A stretch of 64,000 nucleotides of DNA from an uncultured bacterium (GCA_949297775.1 CASFTM010000009.1:32011-96010), one strand, 5' to 3'. Positions 1 through 9,609 are shown, counted from the first letter of the stretch. Notes: generated by a model not told the origin, from the letters alone. Numbers and translations are program-made.

Positions 1-893
1 CGATTTTCAATTCCACCGTGCGCGGACAAAACCATTTTACCCAACTGGCCCACATCGCAAAAGCCGATCCGAATTGGTTTTATTCCAACGTGCGCGCAAG
101 CGAGGCGGGCGTATTTACGGCCGAACAGTTAGAGCAAATCAAACAAGAATATATCCGCCGCCGCGGCTACGATATGGGGCTGGGTATGTTTTTGCAAGAG
201 TACGAGAACGACGAAAACGCCTTTGTTAGCACGTACAACTCCGTCTTTGCCCGCGGAGCGGGTGAGAAAATGCGTCAACCCGCCCCGACAAACATACCCA
301 CCGTGGCACGTGTGGCCGGAATTGACCTCGCGCGTTTCGGCGGGGATAACAACGTGGTATTTATTGCCGACCGTTTAGAGGACGGCTCACTTACCGAGGT
401 ATGCGTGGAATCGTGGGCCGGAATGGACGCGGTTTTTACACAAGGAAAGATAGCAGACGTACTCACCCGCAACAAAGTAAATCAATGCATCATGGACGGC
501 GACGGCGTAGGCGGGCCGATTATTGACAATGTACGCGCCCAATGCGACGGACGGGGCATTGTGTTTGAGGAATACCACAATACCGCTACCCCCGGCTCTT
601 ACGGGAATATGACTACGCAAGGATATTTTGACCTTGCGCGCGAGGCCGAGGCCGGAAAAGTGTTTTTACGCGATGAGCGGGTTATCGGCGAACTTGGCGC
701 GCGGCTTTATGAGTTTAACCACAAAGGGCAACTGGTGCTCCAAAACAAAAAAGAGTGGCGCAAAGAATCCGGCACGAGCCCGGACTTTGCCGATGCGGCC
801 GTAATGGCCTCTATGATTTTGCCACTACCGAAAGATTTTCACGGCAAACGCGGACAACCCGCTTTTGCCCGTACAGATTATGACGTTATTTAA
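1..893 (+). CDS. terL: Phage terminase large subunit, C-terminal part (5' end outside window)
   Basis: The reading frame is open from base 3 to the stop at 893, so this is the C-terminal ~296 residues of a longer protein; the GTG at 18 is probably internal. What remains fits the RNase H-like nuclease domain of large terminases. The three acidic positions expected of that fold are visible: AGIDLARFGGD around residue 105 of the visible part, then CIMDGDGVGG, then a late SPDFADAAVMA. The ATPase half with Walker motifs would lie to the left. The protein cuts concatemeric phage DNA and drives it into the prohead. It heads a + strand run of virion genes with short gaps, which fixes the orientation of the phage late region. 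Confidence 0.9.
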   Translation, partial: IFNSTVRGQNHFTQLAHIAKADPNWFYSNVRASEAGVFTAEQLEQIKQEYIRRRGYDMGLGMFLQEYENDENAFVSTYNSVFARGAGEKMRQPAPTNIPTVARVAGIDLARFGGDNNVVFIADRLEDGSLTEVCVESWAGMDAVFTQGKIADVLTRNKVNQCIMDGDGVGGPIIDNVRAQCDGRGIVFEEYHNTATPGSYGNMTTQGYFDLAREAEAGKVFLRDERVIGELGARLYEFNHKGQLVLQNKKEWRKESGTSPDFADAAVMASMILPLPKDFHGKRGQPAFARTDYDVI

Positions 894-908
894 CAGGAGG
901 ACGTAAAA

Positions 909-1241
909 ATGTGCGACCCAGTATCAGCCGTAGTAGGAATTGTAACCGCCGCCGCTAGTATCGGTATGAGTGCCAAAAACGCCCATGACCAACGCAAGGC
1001 GGCACGTGAGCAACAAGAAGTACAAGAACAAACCGAGCGCAAGCAAAAAGCACTTGCAGAGGCCAAGGGTGCGGCACAAACCACCCGTACCGACACCGCC
1101 GCCGCGGACGAGGAACGAAAACGCCGCACGGCCGTGGCCAATAATACCGTGCTCACCAGCCGCACGGGCGCACTTGGAACGCCCAACACGGCCGGAACTT
1201 CACTTAATAATCAGGCCGCAAGCCGTACGACATTGGGGTAA
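909..1241 (+). CDS. Small phage core/virion-associated protein
   Basis: This 110-residue protein follows terL by 15 bases with a strong AGGAGG site seven bases before its ATG. It begins MCDPVSAVVGIV, a short hydrophobic Gly/Ala segment. It continues as a charged Gln/Lys/Glu-rich helix (about residues 25-75) and ends in a Ser/Thr/Asn-rich tail. Small proteins starting MCxP with this layout are common between terminase and portal in T7-like and BPP-1-like podoviruses, where they are annotated as internal core or hypothetical proteins. The start resembles that of the gene at 9609 (MCTANNS). No enzymatic motif is visible, and the role is inferred from position only. Confidence 0.6.
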   Translation: MCDPVSAVVGIVTAAASIGMSAKNAHDQRKAAREQQEVQEQTERKQKALAEAKGAAQTTRTDTAAADEERKRRTAVANNTVLTSRTGALGTPNTAGTSLNNQAASRTTLG

Positions 1242-1243
1242 TT

Positions 1244-2911
1244 ATGAAAATAAGCGACGCAAATAACATTTTTTGCCAACTCAAAAGCGAATACGATTTA
1301 TGGGTAAATGCGTGGAAAGAACTCGCGCGTTTTTTGGCTCCTACCTCCGGCAGTTTTGACGATGATGCTAAAAGCAAACGGGGCCAAAAAATTGACCACA
1401 AAACTATTTTAGACAGTACGGCCGCCCGTGCCGTGGCTATTTTGTCGGCCGGGATGATGAGCGGATTAACGTCGCCCTCGCGCTCTTGGTTTGAACTGAC
1501 CATTGACGGCCCGCAACAAGAACAAACAAACGCCGTAAAACGCTGGCTTGCGGATGTGAAACAAGTGATTGAGCGTGTGTTTGCTAAGTCCAACCTTTAC
1601 GCGTGCCTACGTAATTTCTATGAGGAAATTGCCGTATTTTGCACCGGGGCGTTTGTGGTAGAGGAGGACTACGAAACTGTTATACACTGCCGCCCGCTTA
1701 CTATTGGCGAGTTTATGCTTGCACACGATAGCCGCGGCCGCATTGATACCTACGGCCGGGAGTTTTACATGACCGTGGCGCAACTGGTCGGGGAGTTTGG
1801 AATTGAAAACGTACCGCCCGCCATACGTCAACAGTACAACGATAAAAAATACGCTAACCAGTACAAAGTAAGACATCTCATTATGCCTAACCGGGAACGT
1901 GAGCCCGGAGCCATCGGCAATAAAAATATGCCCTTTGTGTCGGTGTATTGGATGGACGGACAGGAACGCTTTTTACGTGAGTCGGGTTATGAGGATTTCC
2001 CGGTGATTGCAAGCCGATGGGAAGTAAAACGCCCCAACGATACTTACGGCCGCGGGCCGGGCTGGACGGTACTGGGCGACGTGAAAATGCTCCAAAAAAT
2101 GCAAAAGAAAAAGTTAGAGGCCTTAGATAAGAGCATTGACCCGCCGCTGATGGTATCTAACAAAGTGCAAGGCGAAATTAACCTTATGCCCGGCGGGCTT
2201 ACACGCCATAGCGACACAACCGATGCCGCCGTGCGCCCCGTGTATCAAGTACAACCCGACCTCAAAAGTTTGGAATACTCCATAGAGCAAACCCGCCAAC
2301 GTATCAGCGAGCAGTTTTTCGCCGATATGTTTTTAATGATTTCCAACATTGACGCCGGGAAAATGACCGCTACCGAAGTGGCCGAACGTACGCAAGAAAA
2401 AATGATGATGTTAGGGCCAGTTTTGGAACGCCTTAAAAACGAACTACTAGACCCGCTTATTGAGCGTACGTTTAATATCTGCAACCGCGCCGGGATTTTA
2501 CCGCCTCCGCCGGAGGAAATACAGGGCCGCAATATCAACGTGTCTTATATTTCCATGATTGCACAAGCACAAAAAGCAACCGCGCTTAACTCTATCCGGC
2601 AAGGTGCTCAGTTTGCCGCCGAACTGGCGCAAGTGCAAGCCGCCAACGCGCAAGCCGAAGTGTTGGACGTGGTGGACTTTGACGGGGCTTTGCGTGAGGG
2701 ATTAGAGGCCATCGGCGCAACGCCCAAAATGGTGCGCCCGGATGAGGAGGTACAGGCCTCCCGCCAAGCACGGGCCGAACAACAACAGGCCCTCGCCCAG
2801 CAAGCACAAATTGCCGAGGCCGTAAAGAGTGCTAAAACCTTGGCCGATACCCCGCTTAACACGGGCTCAGCATTAGACGTTGTGGCACAACAAGGAGGCG
2901 TAAATGAGTAA
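1244..2911 (+). CDS. Portal (head-to-tail connecting) protein
   Basis: The protein has 555 residues, the usual size for podovirus portals. The N-terminal half carries the family pattern of the phage head-to-tail connecting protein: a YDLWVNAWKELARFLAP-type opening, then DSTAARAVAILSAGMMSGLTSP (two pieces of the same block) and a KMLQKMQKKKLEALDK helix near residue 290. The C-terminal ~100 residues are Gln/Ala-rich and probably project into the capsid as a barrel. A dodecamer of it would form the DNA channel and the terminase dock. It starts two bases after the previous stop and overlaps the next gene by eight bases, indicating translational coupling. Confidence 0.88.
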   Translation: MKISDANNIFCQLKSEYDLWVNAWKELARFLAPTSGSFDDDAKSKRGQKIDHKTILDSTAARAVAILSAGMMSGLTSPSRSWFELTIDGPQQEQTNAVKRWLADVKQVIERVFAKSNLYACLRNFYEEIAVFCTGAFVVEEDYETVIHCRPLTIGEFMLAHDSRGRIDTYGREFYMTVAQLVGEFGIENVPPAIRQQYNDKKYANQYKVRHLIMPNREREPGAIGNKNMPFVSVYWMDGQERFLRESGYEDFPVIASRWEVKRPNDTYGRGPGWTVLGDVKMLQKMQKKKLEALDKSIDPPLMVSNKVQGEINLMPGGLTRHSDTTDAAVRPVYQVQPDLKSLEYSIEQTRQRISEQFFADMFLMISNIDAGKMTATEVAERTQEKMMMLGPVLERLKNELLDPLIERTFNICNRAGILPPPPEEIQGRNINVSYISMIAQAQKATALNSIRQGAQFAAELAQVQAANAQAEVLDVVDFDGALREGLEAIGATPKMVRPDEEVQASRQARAEQQQALAQQAQIAEAVKSAKTLADTPLNTGSALDVVAQQGGVNE

Positions 2912-3224
2912 AGCAGAATTTCAACAAAAGCGCACGCGCGATATTGAAAAGCGCACGATTAACGATTGGCGGCGCGTACTGAATTTAGTAGAGGGCCGCC
3001 GGGTGATTTATTCGCTTTTCTTGGCCACCAATCACCGCCAAAACGCTTTTGTTCCGGGTGATACCCACGCCACGGCGTACAACTGCGCCATGCGCGCCTT
3101 GGGTAACTGGATAGAGGATTTTGTGCGTAAGGCCGATTCCGCCGCTTACGAACAAATGAAACAAGAATACGAGGCGGAAATTAAGCAGTTAGCAACAGAC
3201 CTAAAAAACGTGGAGGATGACTAA
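2904..3224 (+). CDS. Bbp19-like small phage protein
   Basis: This 106-residue protein starts inside the end of the portal gene, with AGGAGG six bases before the ATG. Its centre (LNLVEGRRVIYSLF, then an FVPGDTHATAYNCAMR-like stretch) matches what I know of the Bbp19 family of BPP-1-like phages, in which a GRRV block is followed by an aromatic helix and a TxxxxxxGxRxxG-type motif. The last 35 residues form an acidic helix. The family has no firmly known role; its conserved place between portal and scaffold suggests head assembly. The family match is by eye. Confidence 0.6.
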   Translation: MSKAEFQQKRTRDIEKRTINDWRRVLNLVEGRRVIYSLFLATNHRQNAFVPGDTHATAYNCAMRALGNWIEDFVRKADSAAYEQMKQEYEAEIKQLATDLKNVEDD

Positions 3225-3225
3225 A

Positions 3226-4008
3226 ATGAACAGACACAAACTTATCCGTATGCTGATGGCACAGGCCGGAGGCCCGGCCGATGTGGGTGGAGCCGGAACG
3301 GACACCCCGCCCGCCGATAACAACCCGGACAAAGGTACCGACACCCCGCCAGCCGGAGGGCAAGGCGCGAGCGGTACTGATACCCCGCCCGCCGATAACA
3401 ACCCGGACAAGGGCACAGACACCCCGCCCGCCGGAAAGGACGGCAAGGCGGATGAAAAACACTCTTTGCTTGGGGGAGCCAAAACAGACGACGGCAAAAA
3501 GCCCGGTACTGATGGCTCCGCTGACACCAACCCGGACGGCGGCAAAAAACCCGGCGACGGACAAGACACCCCGCAAGACCCGTACAAGGATTTATCCTTG
3601 CCCGGAGGCGCGGCGGTGGATGCACAAGAACTGGCCAAATACAAAGAATTGGCCAAAACCATCAACTTAAAGCCCGAAGACGCCCAGCGCATTTTGGACT
3701 TTGAGGCAGAACGCTTATCTGCCGGAGCGGCCGCGGCCGCGGCGGCTTGGCAAGAGCAAGTAAAACAGGAACACGGCGACAAATTGCCTATCGTAATGGC
3801 CACGTGCGCACGGGCGATAGATAAATTTGGCGGCGATGAACTGCGCACGCTCTTAGACCAAACGGGCTTGGGAAACCATCCCCTTATGGTTAAAGCGTTC
3901 TTTCAAGCGGGATCACTGCTTAAAGAGGACAAGCAAGTGAACTCTAACGGAGCCGCCAAGGGTAATGTTACGTTTACACAAGCCCTTTACGGGAAACGTT
4001 CAAACTAA
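3226..4008 (+). CDS. Capsid scaffolding protein
   Basis: I use the ATG at 3226 rather than 3217. The GGAGG at 3212-3216 touches the first ATG but is nine bases from the second. The resulting 260-residue protein has a long, disordered, Asp/Pro/Gly-rich N-terminal half (about residues 20-125) containing two copies of a 26-residue repeat. A helical C-terminal part includes QELAKYKELAKTINL, an Ala-rich run and FGGDELRTLLDQ. Acidic, low-complexity, helix-ended proteins immediately before the major capsid gene are typically scaffolds that template prohead assembly and then leave. The sequence has no protease signature. Confidence 0.72.
   Translation: MNRHKLIRMLMAQAGGPADVGGAGTDTPPADNNPDKGTDTPPAGGQGASGTDTPPADNNPDKGTDTPPAGKDGKADEKHSLLGGAKTDDGKKPGTDGSADTNPDGGKKPGDGQDTPQDPYKDLSLPGGAAVDAQELAKYKELAKTINLKPEDAQRILDFEAERLSAGAAAAAAAWQEQVKQEHGDKLPIVMATCARAIDKFGGDELRTLLDQTGLGNHPLMVKAFFQAGSLLKEDKQVNSNGAAKGNVTFTQALYGKRSN
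3301..3436 (+). repeat. Two tandem 78-bp repeats inside the scaffold gene
   Basis: A block of about 58 well-conserved bases beginning at 3301 recurs at 3379, a period of 78 bases or 26 codons. It encodes the motif TDTPPADNNPDKGTDTPPA in each copy. The third-codon differences are few, so the duplication is fairly recent or maintained. It only lengthens a disordered linker. Confidence 0.75.
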
Positions 4009-4025
4009 AAACGAGGTAAAACAAC

Positions 4026-5015
4026 ATGGCAATTATTGCTGACCAGATGTATAACCTCCGCGATGCCGCCGCTCAATTTGCCCCCGATGGGCAAGAGTTA
4101 GCCGTCGCCGAGGTACTGAGCCAAACCAATGACATCATTGGGGATATGCTCATGAAAGAAAGTAACCTAGACAGCGGCCACGAATACGCGGTACGCACTG
4201 GGATTCCCGCCGGAACTTGGCGGCGTGCCTATCAAGGCGTAGATGCGGAAAAAGCCACTCAAAAAGTGGTCTTGGCCCGCCCCGGCACGTTGGGTGCTTA
4301 TTCCGTGGTAGATAAACTCATCGCGGAAAAAGGCGGCCACGTGGATGCGGTACGCGCCGGACAATCCAAAGGCATTATCGCGGGTATGAGCGACACTGTC
4401 GCCTCTGCCTTAATCTACGGCGGTAAAAAGGAATTGGAAAAATGTGTCGGTTTAGCCGAATACTACAATACCACCAAATCGTCCGTAGATACTTCCCGCA
4501 ACGTAGTCAACGCGGGCGGCACTGCCGGAAACGACAAAACCTCCATTTACTTGGTGGTTTGGGATAGCGATAAAGTGTTCGGCTTTTGGCCCAAAGGGTC
4601 TAAGGCGGGTATTTCTCGCGAGGACTTCGGCCTTGTCAACCACTTAGACACCAACACCAACAAAGAATATCCCGCTTACAAGGAATACTTTGAATGGCAA
4701 ATCGGCTTAGCGGTACAGGATTGGCGTTATGCGGCCCGTGTCGCTAACATCAATACGGGCGACTTGGCCAACGTGGACTTGTACGGCCTTATCCAAGACG
4801 CTGAGGAAAGAATCCAAAAAATCGGTGTCGGTAAAGCCGTGCTTTACATGAACAGAACTGTCCGCGCCGCTCTGCGTAAACAGTTAGGTAAAAAAGCCAA
4901 CGTCAACTATGCCCCCGATCAACCGGGCGCAAAGCCGATCTTAACCGTGGACGACATCCCGGTGCATATCTGCGACGCGATTATCAACACGGAATCGCTC
5001 GTTAGCAACAGTTAA
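4026..5015 (+). CDS. Major capsid protein (BPP-1 Bbp17-like)
   Basis: This 329-residue protein follows the scaffold gene by 17 bases with a GAGG ribosome site. It shows the features of the podovirus coat family related to BPP-1 Bbp17. These are an N-terminal LRDAAAQFAPDG helix, an EVLSQTNDIIGDMLMKE block, RTGIPAGTWRRAYQGV, and a late block with YFEWQIGLAVQDWRYAARVANI. The fold is expected to be HK97-like, forming the icosahedral shell. The next gene looks like its cementing partner. Assignment rests on motif recognition and on position after the scaffold. Confidence 0.85.
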   Translation: MAIIADQMYNLRDAAAQFAPDGQELAVAEVLSQTNDIIGDMLMKESNLDSGHEYAVRTGIPAGTWRRAYQGVDAEKATQKVVLARPGTLGAYSVVDKLIAEKGGHVDAVRAGQSKGIIAGMSDTVASALIYGGKKELEKCVGLAEYYNTTKSSVDTSRNVVNAGGTAGNDKTSIYLVVWDSDKVFGFWPKGSKAGISREDFGLVNHLDTNTNKEYPAYKEYFEWQIGLAVQDWRYAARVANINTGDLANVDLYGLIQDAEERIQKIGVGKAVLYMNRTVRAALRKQLGKKANVNYAPDQPGAKPILTVDDIPVHICDAIINTESLVSNS

Positions 5016-5028
5016 GGAGGTACGGAAA

Positions 5029-5409
5029 ATGATTGATAATTCCTTAGTATTTTCCGATAAGCAAGTCGTAACTACTACGGCTGCCAGCACAAACGTCGTT
5101 AAAACAAACGGCGGTGATGTGCCTAACCGCTTGTTCTTGGTAGTGCGTGTAGATACCGCCTTTGCCGGGTGCACGAGCGTAACCCCCTCGGTGGAAACCG
5201 ACGACGCTTCCGCGTTCTCGTCTGCCGAAACGGTGGCAACGTTCCCTACCTATCCCGTGGCCTCTTTGACCGCCGGGATGTTAGGGATTATCCCTCTGCC
5301 GCTGGGGCTCAAGGACTACTTACGTATGAAATATACCGTAGTAGGTACCGCCACTGCCGGGAAAATCAGCGCGTTTATTACTGATAACCCGAACATTGGC
5401 ATTGACTAA
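5029..5409 (+). CDS. Capsid cement protein (Bbp16-like)
   Basis: This 126-residue protein has a strong AAGGAGG site. It is mostly beta-strand in character, with Thr/Val/Ala-rich segments and a YPVASLTAGMLGIIPLPLG block near residue 80 that resembles the Bbp16 cement protein of BPP-1. Such proteins sit as dimers on the capsid surface and lock coat subunits together. The pairing of this gene with a Bbp17-like coat gene immediately upstream supports the call. A strong hairpin follows the stop codon. Confidence 0.7.
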   Translation: MIDNSLVFSDKQVVTTTAASTNVVKTNGGDVPNRLFLVVRVDTAFAGCTSVTPSVETDDASAFSSAETVATFPTYPVASLTAGMLGIIPLPLGLKDYLRMKYTVVGTATAGKISAFITDNPNIGID

Positions 5410-5419
5410 GAGTGAAACC

Positions 5420-5450
5420 AACCCGCCGGGCTATTCTCCCCCGGCGGGTT
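5420..5450 (+). terminator. Strong hairpin between capsid and tail genes
   Basis: Eleven bases, AACCCGCCGGG at 5420-5430, pair perfectly with 5440-5450 around a nine-base loop. No T-run follows, so this is probably a pause, a processing site or a protective 3' end for the capsid transcript rather than a full intrinsic terminator. The next gene starts 14 bases downstream. Confidence 0.6.
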
Positions 5451-5463
5451 ACAAGGGGAATTA

Positions 5464-6062
5464 TGGCAAACGATATTTCTAAAACTTCTATTATCAATTT
5501 GGCCTTGGCTAACCTTGGCCAAAAACTTGTTTCATCGGCAGACGAAAACACGCAAACCGCGCGTACTGCCAAATTGATGTATGACTTTGTGCGTCGTACT
5601 TTACTGCGCGCGCACGATTGGGCTTTTTCTTTACGCTGGGCCGACTTAGCGGCCAGCACTACCGAGAGCCCGTCGGTAAATTTGCCGTATGTGTTTGCGG
5701 TGCCAAGCAACAGTTTATTTATTAAAAAAATCGCTTACGAGGGTGTACCCTTGCACCACCAACTCCCCTACAATCTTTTTAACGATAACCAAGGCAACAA
5801 ACTGGTAGCGTGCCCGTATGAAAACGCAAAGGCCCTTTATGTAGCCGACGAGGAAAACACCGTTTTATTTGACCCCGCTTTTGTGGCGTGTTTTGCCTTG
5901 CTATTGGCCGCCGAACTGGCCGTACCACTTGCCGGGGATAGTGAACTGGCTAAACTTATGCTTTCAAAGTACCAAAGCAAATTAGACGAGGCACGGCAAG
6001 CGAACAAAATTGAACAGTTTGAAGTGCCGGAAAAAACAAGTGCATTTTTGGAGGCGCGCTAA
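5464..6062 (+). CDS. Tail tube / adaptor protein (T7 gp11-like)
   Basis: I place the start at 5464 (MANDISKTSI), eight bases after AAGGGG. The frame runs further up to 5412, but that extension crosses the hairpin and lacks a ribosome site. The protein has 198 residues and carries the family pattern ISKTSIINLALANLGQKLV near the N-terminus, RTLLRAHDWAFSLRWADL (aromatic-rich), and a C-terminal helix that ends each subunit. Members assemble as a ring under the portal and recruit the nozzle. The next gene, overlapping by one base (TAATG), is the nozzle, the usual gp11-gp12 order. Confidence 0.78.
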
Positions 6063-9000
6063 TGCCCGTACATTTATTACAACCCTCTCTCAATGGTGGC
6101 GTTTCTGCCCCCGGATTATGGCACCGCATAGACCAGCAAAAATTTTCTACGTGGCTACGCGAGTGTATCAATTACTATGTGCTCCCGCAAGGCGGCGTTG
6201 CTAACCGCCCCGGTACGCTCATGCTGGCCCCGGTAAAGAAATTTGCTTACACCTACGAGGAGGAAATACCGCTTTATGCGTGGGGCATACCCGGATATGA
6301 GAGCCGGACACTTTACACCGAAACCCCCACGCCGTCGGTAGGTGATACGGTTTATTTGACTACCGCAACAACCCCGTCCACTACCGTGAGTATCACGGGC
6401 GTAGATTTGAACAGCAACCCGCCCACCATTGACTACGCTAACTCGGCTATTCCCTCAACGGGTACGCTACTTAGGCAAACCTCATGGGATACCACCCGCA
6501 CCGTAACAAAAACCGGGTACCGCTCTAAAAAAGCGCGGCTTTTGCCGTTTGTGTTTAGCAAGACACAGGCCTACGCCTTAGAGGTGGGCGCGGGGTATGT
6601 GCGCTTTTATAATTCAAACGGGCAACTGTTAGACGAACATGATTTAGTGTATGAAGTGGAAACCGATTTAGACGAGGGCGAACTGCAAGATTTATATTAC
6701 TGCCAATCGGCCGATGTAATGTATTTTGCGCGCAACGGACACCGCCCTAAACAACTGGAACGCTACGGGCACACCGATTGGAAATTTACTGACTATGTTT
6801 TTATGTACGGCCCGCTTAACCGGGAAAACAAAGATGAGTCGCTTAAAATTTCCGCTTGCTATAACAGCACGGACGGAAAATTTTATTTGACGTGCGAAAA
6901 CGATTTATTCAATGCGGGCGACGTAGGCGCGTGGTGGAAAATCAAACACCGCCTTAAAGCCGTGAACTTTTCCCCGCAATATACGGCACAGAGCAACGTA
7001 ACCTCGGATGCTATGCTAATGACCGGGGAAATGGTAGTACAAACGACAGGCACGTGGGGCGGCAAAGTGGAAATACAATACTCCGCTGACCCAAATGATG
7101 CAAACTCGTGGATGACTTTACACACCGTAAGTAGCATTATGTACCACGACCAAGCCGCCGACCAAGACGTAAATAGTTTTAATGCTAATGACGTGGTATC
7201 TATCCCGGCCGGATTGTGGTGGATAAGAGTAAAACCGACCGTAACAAACGGTCGTTGCTACTTGCGCCTTGATTGCGAGGAACAGGAAGTAGGTATTTTT
7301 TACAAAATTACGGAGTACGTGAGCCCGCTTAAAGTAGCCGCTACACTGGTAAATGATACCAAGAATTTGGAAACCTACTTTTCTACGGGCCGGGAATACA
7401 AGTCGTGCATACCTACCTTTACGAGCGGCACGGCACCGTCCGGCACGTACTCGTCTTTGGAGGCCGACTTTTGGAAAGTGCTTGACGGAAAGAACGATAC
7501 TGTATTTTCTATGGTGAACAACACCGACCAAGACCATGGCGGCTTTTCTTACACGTTCCCGGCGGCGGTGGTGATTACCTCTATTGCTATTTTGGGCCAC
7601 AACATTGAGGGCGCACTCGGCAATAGTACCGCCAACGATAACATTATTTTAAGACCGAACACGAGCGCGGGCGCGTTTAATGTGCGTAGTGTCCAGCGCG
7701 GCAAAGAGGTAACATTCACCGCCGGAGGACAAACCTATAAGGAAACATGGCGTATTTTTAACGTGGCCCCGGTAGTGGCTAGTGAAATAAACTTTTACGT
7801 GTCGGCCGATTCCGCCTCCTCCAACACGTCGCCTAAACACTTAGTACAAATACAAGTGCGCGGTTATGACTACGTGGCCGGGCAAGAAATTACTATTAAC
7901 GCTACGGATAAATGGAGCGAGGGAGCATGGAGCGAAAAAAATGGCTGGCCCTCTTGTGTAGCGCAACACGGCGGCCGTTTGACATGGGGGCAATTAGATA
8001 GTGTGCAAGGTACGCAAATTGGCGGTAGCCATTCGTTTGCCACTTCTACCCCGTTAGAGGATAGCGACGGATTTTCTACCACCTTGCGCGATGATGGTAT
8101 TAACGCTATCAATGCGCTAGTAAGTATGAAAAACTTAGTGGCTTTTACAGCCGGCGGCACGTTTGCCTCTGATTCGGCCGTAATGACCCCCGCCGATTGC
8201 GGTATGCCTAAACAGACCGCTGACGGCGGATCTAATGTGCGCCCGGTAGTGATTGGGAGCCGTGCTATTTATGCCATGCCGAAAGGAACAAAAGTGCGTG
8301 ATGCCGCTTATGATTATAGCGCAGATGTGGTACACGGTGATAATTTGTGTTGGATAGCCGCCCACCTTTTTGACAACGAACAAGTTATTGAGATGGCTTA
8401 CCAGCAAGAGCCCGACGGGCTTTTGTGGGTGCTACTGGCCAGCGGAAAGTTATTGTGCCTTACCTACGTGCACGCCGAAAATGTACTCGCGTGGACGGAA
8501 ATGGAAACCGACGGGTTGGTAGAAAGTATTTGTTGTATTCCCGGCCAAAGCCGCGACGAACTTTTCTTAATCGTCAACCGCGACGGTACGCGTTATGTGG
8601 AAAAAATGGCCGACCGTTTGGCCAGTAAAGACCCCAAAGAGCAGTTTTTCGTAGATTGCGGACGAACGTATAGAGGCCCGGCCGCAACCGTAATTACCGG
8701 GCTTGATTATTTAGAGGGCAAAGAAGTGGCTATTTTGGCCGATGGCCAAGTATGCCAACGACAAACCGTAACAAACGGGCAAATTACACTCACCGCACCC
8801 GCCAGCGTGGTACATGTGGGTTTGCCTTATACGGCGCATTTACGCACGTTAAGCGGTGATTTGAATACCGATAGCGGCTCCGTTATGGCCAAAAAGAAAC
8901 GCTTTGTCGGCGCGCTTGTGTGTTTTGTGGATAGCCGAAACGCGCGTGTGGGAGCCGATGCCGACCTCATGGAAACGTGGAGCCCGGAATACCCGATTAC

Positions 9001-9154
9001 GCTAAACGAGGGAAAGGGGCTTGTTACCGAGGATGTACGCTTTACGTTTGGGGCCAGTTACGAACAAATGCCAAGCGTGATAGTGGAGCAACAAGACCCG
9101 CTCCCGCTTTTAGTTACGGCCATTGTGCCTTGCGCCTCAGTGGGGAACGTATGA
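6062..9154 (+). CDS. Tail nozzle protein (T7 gp12-like)
   Basis: This 1030-residue beta-rich protein begins with the sequence typical of podovirus nozzle or stabilisation proteins: a PSLNGGVSAPGLWHRID opening, then a VLPQGGVANRPGT loop near residue 45. Later blocks such as RLTWGQLDSVQGTQIGGS, and the long repetitive propeller-like middle, match the family. It forms the lower tail tube to which fibres attach. The stop overlaps the next start (ATGA at 9151-9154). The length is in the upper range for the family. Confidence 0.82.
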   Translation: MPVHLLQPSLNGGVSAPGLWHRIDQQKFSTWLRECINYYVLPQGGVANRPGTLMLAPVKKFAYTYEEEIPLYAWGIPGYESRTLYTETPTPSVGDTVYLTTATTPSTTVSITGVDLNSNPPTIDYANSAIPSTGTLLRQTSWDTTRTVTKTGYRSKKARLLPFVFSKTQAYALEVGAGYVRFYNSNGQLLDEHDLVYEVETDLDEGELQDLYYCQSADVMYFARNGHRPKQLERYGHTDWKFTDYVFMYGPLNRENKDESLKISACYNSTDGKFYLTCENDLFNAGDVGAWWKIKHRLKAVNFSPQYTAQSNVTSDAMLMTGEMVVQTTGTWGGKVEIQYSADPNDANSWMTLHTVSSIMYHDQAADQDVNSFNANDVVSIPAGLWWIRVKPTVTNGRCYLRLDCEEQEVGIFYKITEYVSPLKVAATLVNDTKNLETYFSTGREYKSCIPTFTSGTAPSGTYSSLEADFWKVLDGKNDTVFSMVNNTDQDHGGFSYTFPAAVVITSIAILGHNIEGALGNSTANDNIILRPNTSAGAFNVRSVQRGKEVTFTAGGQTYKETWRIFNVAPVVASEINFYVSADSASSNTSPKHLVQIQVRGYDYVAGQEITINATDKWSEGAWSEKNGWPSCVAQHGGRLTWGQLDSVQGTQIGGSHSFATSTPLEDSDGFSTTLRDDGINAINALVSMKNLVAFTAGGTFASDSAVMTPADCGMPKQTADGGSNVRPVVIGSRAIYAMPKGTKVRDAAYDYSADVVHGDNLCWIAAHLFDNEQVIEMAYQQEPDGLLWVLLASGKLLCLTYVHAENVLAWTEMETDGLVESICCIPGQSRDELFLIVNRDGTRYVEKMADRLASKDPKEQFFVDCGRTYRGPAATVITGLDYLEGKEVAILADGQVCQRQTVTNGQITLTAPASVVHVGLPYTAHLRTLSGDLNTDSGSVMAKKKRFVGALVCFVDSRNARVGADADLMETWSPEYPITLNEGKGLVTEDVRFTFGASYEQMPSVIVEQQDPLPLLVTAIVPCASVGNV

Positions 9155-9609
9155 TACATATTGCGCGTACTACGCCGGAACATACAGAATATGTAGCCGC
9201 CCACTTGCGGCCCGGCGATATTGACGAATTAAAACACGCCGGGCGTACCGACTACGCGCAAGCCGTGCGCGAAAGCGTGGAGGTAAGCACGTTTGCTTTT
9301 ACGGCTTTACATGACGGCGTGCCGATGTGTTTATTTGGGCTTAGGCCGGACGGTATTTTATCACCGCGCGCCCGTGTGTGGCTATTGGGTACGCCGGAAA
9401 TTAACACCACTAAAAAAGGATTTATAAAAACGTGCCGGATGGTGGTGGATGGATTACTTGATATTTACCCGGTGCTTTACAACGCGGTGGATGCGCAATA
9501 CCCGCAAGCCCACCGTTTGCTTTGTTTTTTGAAAGCGGATTTTGTGAAAAAGGTTACTTCCCCAAACGGGAGCCCTTTTATTCTATTTGAAATACGGAGG
9601 AAAAAATAA
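9151..9609 (+). CDS. gp13-like internal virion / acetyltransferase-fold protein
   Basis: The frame is open further upstream, but the ATG at 9151 overlaps the nozzle stop and gives 152 residues (MIHIARTTPEHTEYV). The order of elements (an N-terminal HLRPGDIDEL, a central CLFGLRPDG, PRARVWLLGT, then AHRLLCFLKADFV) matches the GNAT-fold gp13 family found between nozzle and internal proteins in T7-like phages. In T7, gp13 is needed for virion morphogenesis; acetyl transfer is not shown. It abuts the next gene through a TAATG junction. Confidence 0.7.
   Translation: MIHIARTTPEHTEYVAAHLRPGDIDELKHAGRTDYAQAVRESVEVSTFAFTALHDGVPMCLFGLRPDGILSPRARVWLLGTPEINTTKKGFIKTCRMVVDGLLDIYPVLYNAVDAQYPQAHRLLCFLKADFVKKVTSPNGSPFILFEIRRKK

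Noticed and set aside
3201..3848. Long minus-strand frame of 215 codons
   Set aside because: It lies opposite the scaffold gene's GC-rich repeats, has no ribosome site and reads as Ser/Pro/Ala low complexity; a shadow.
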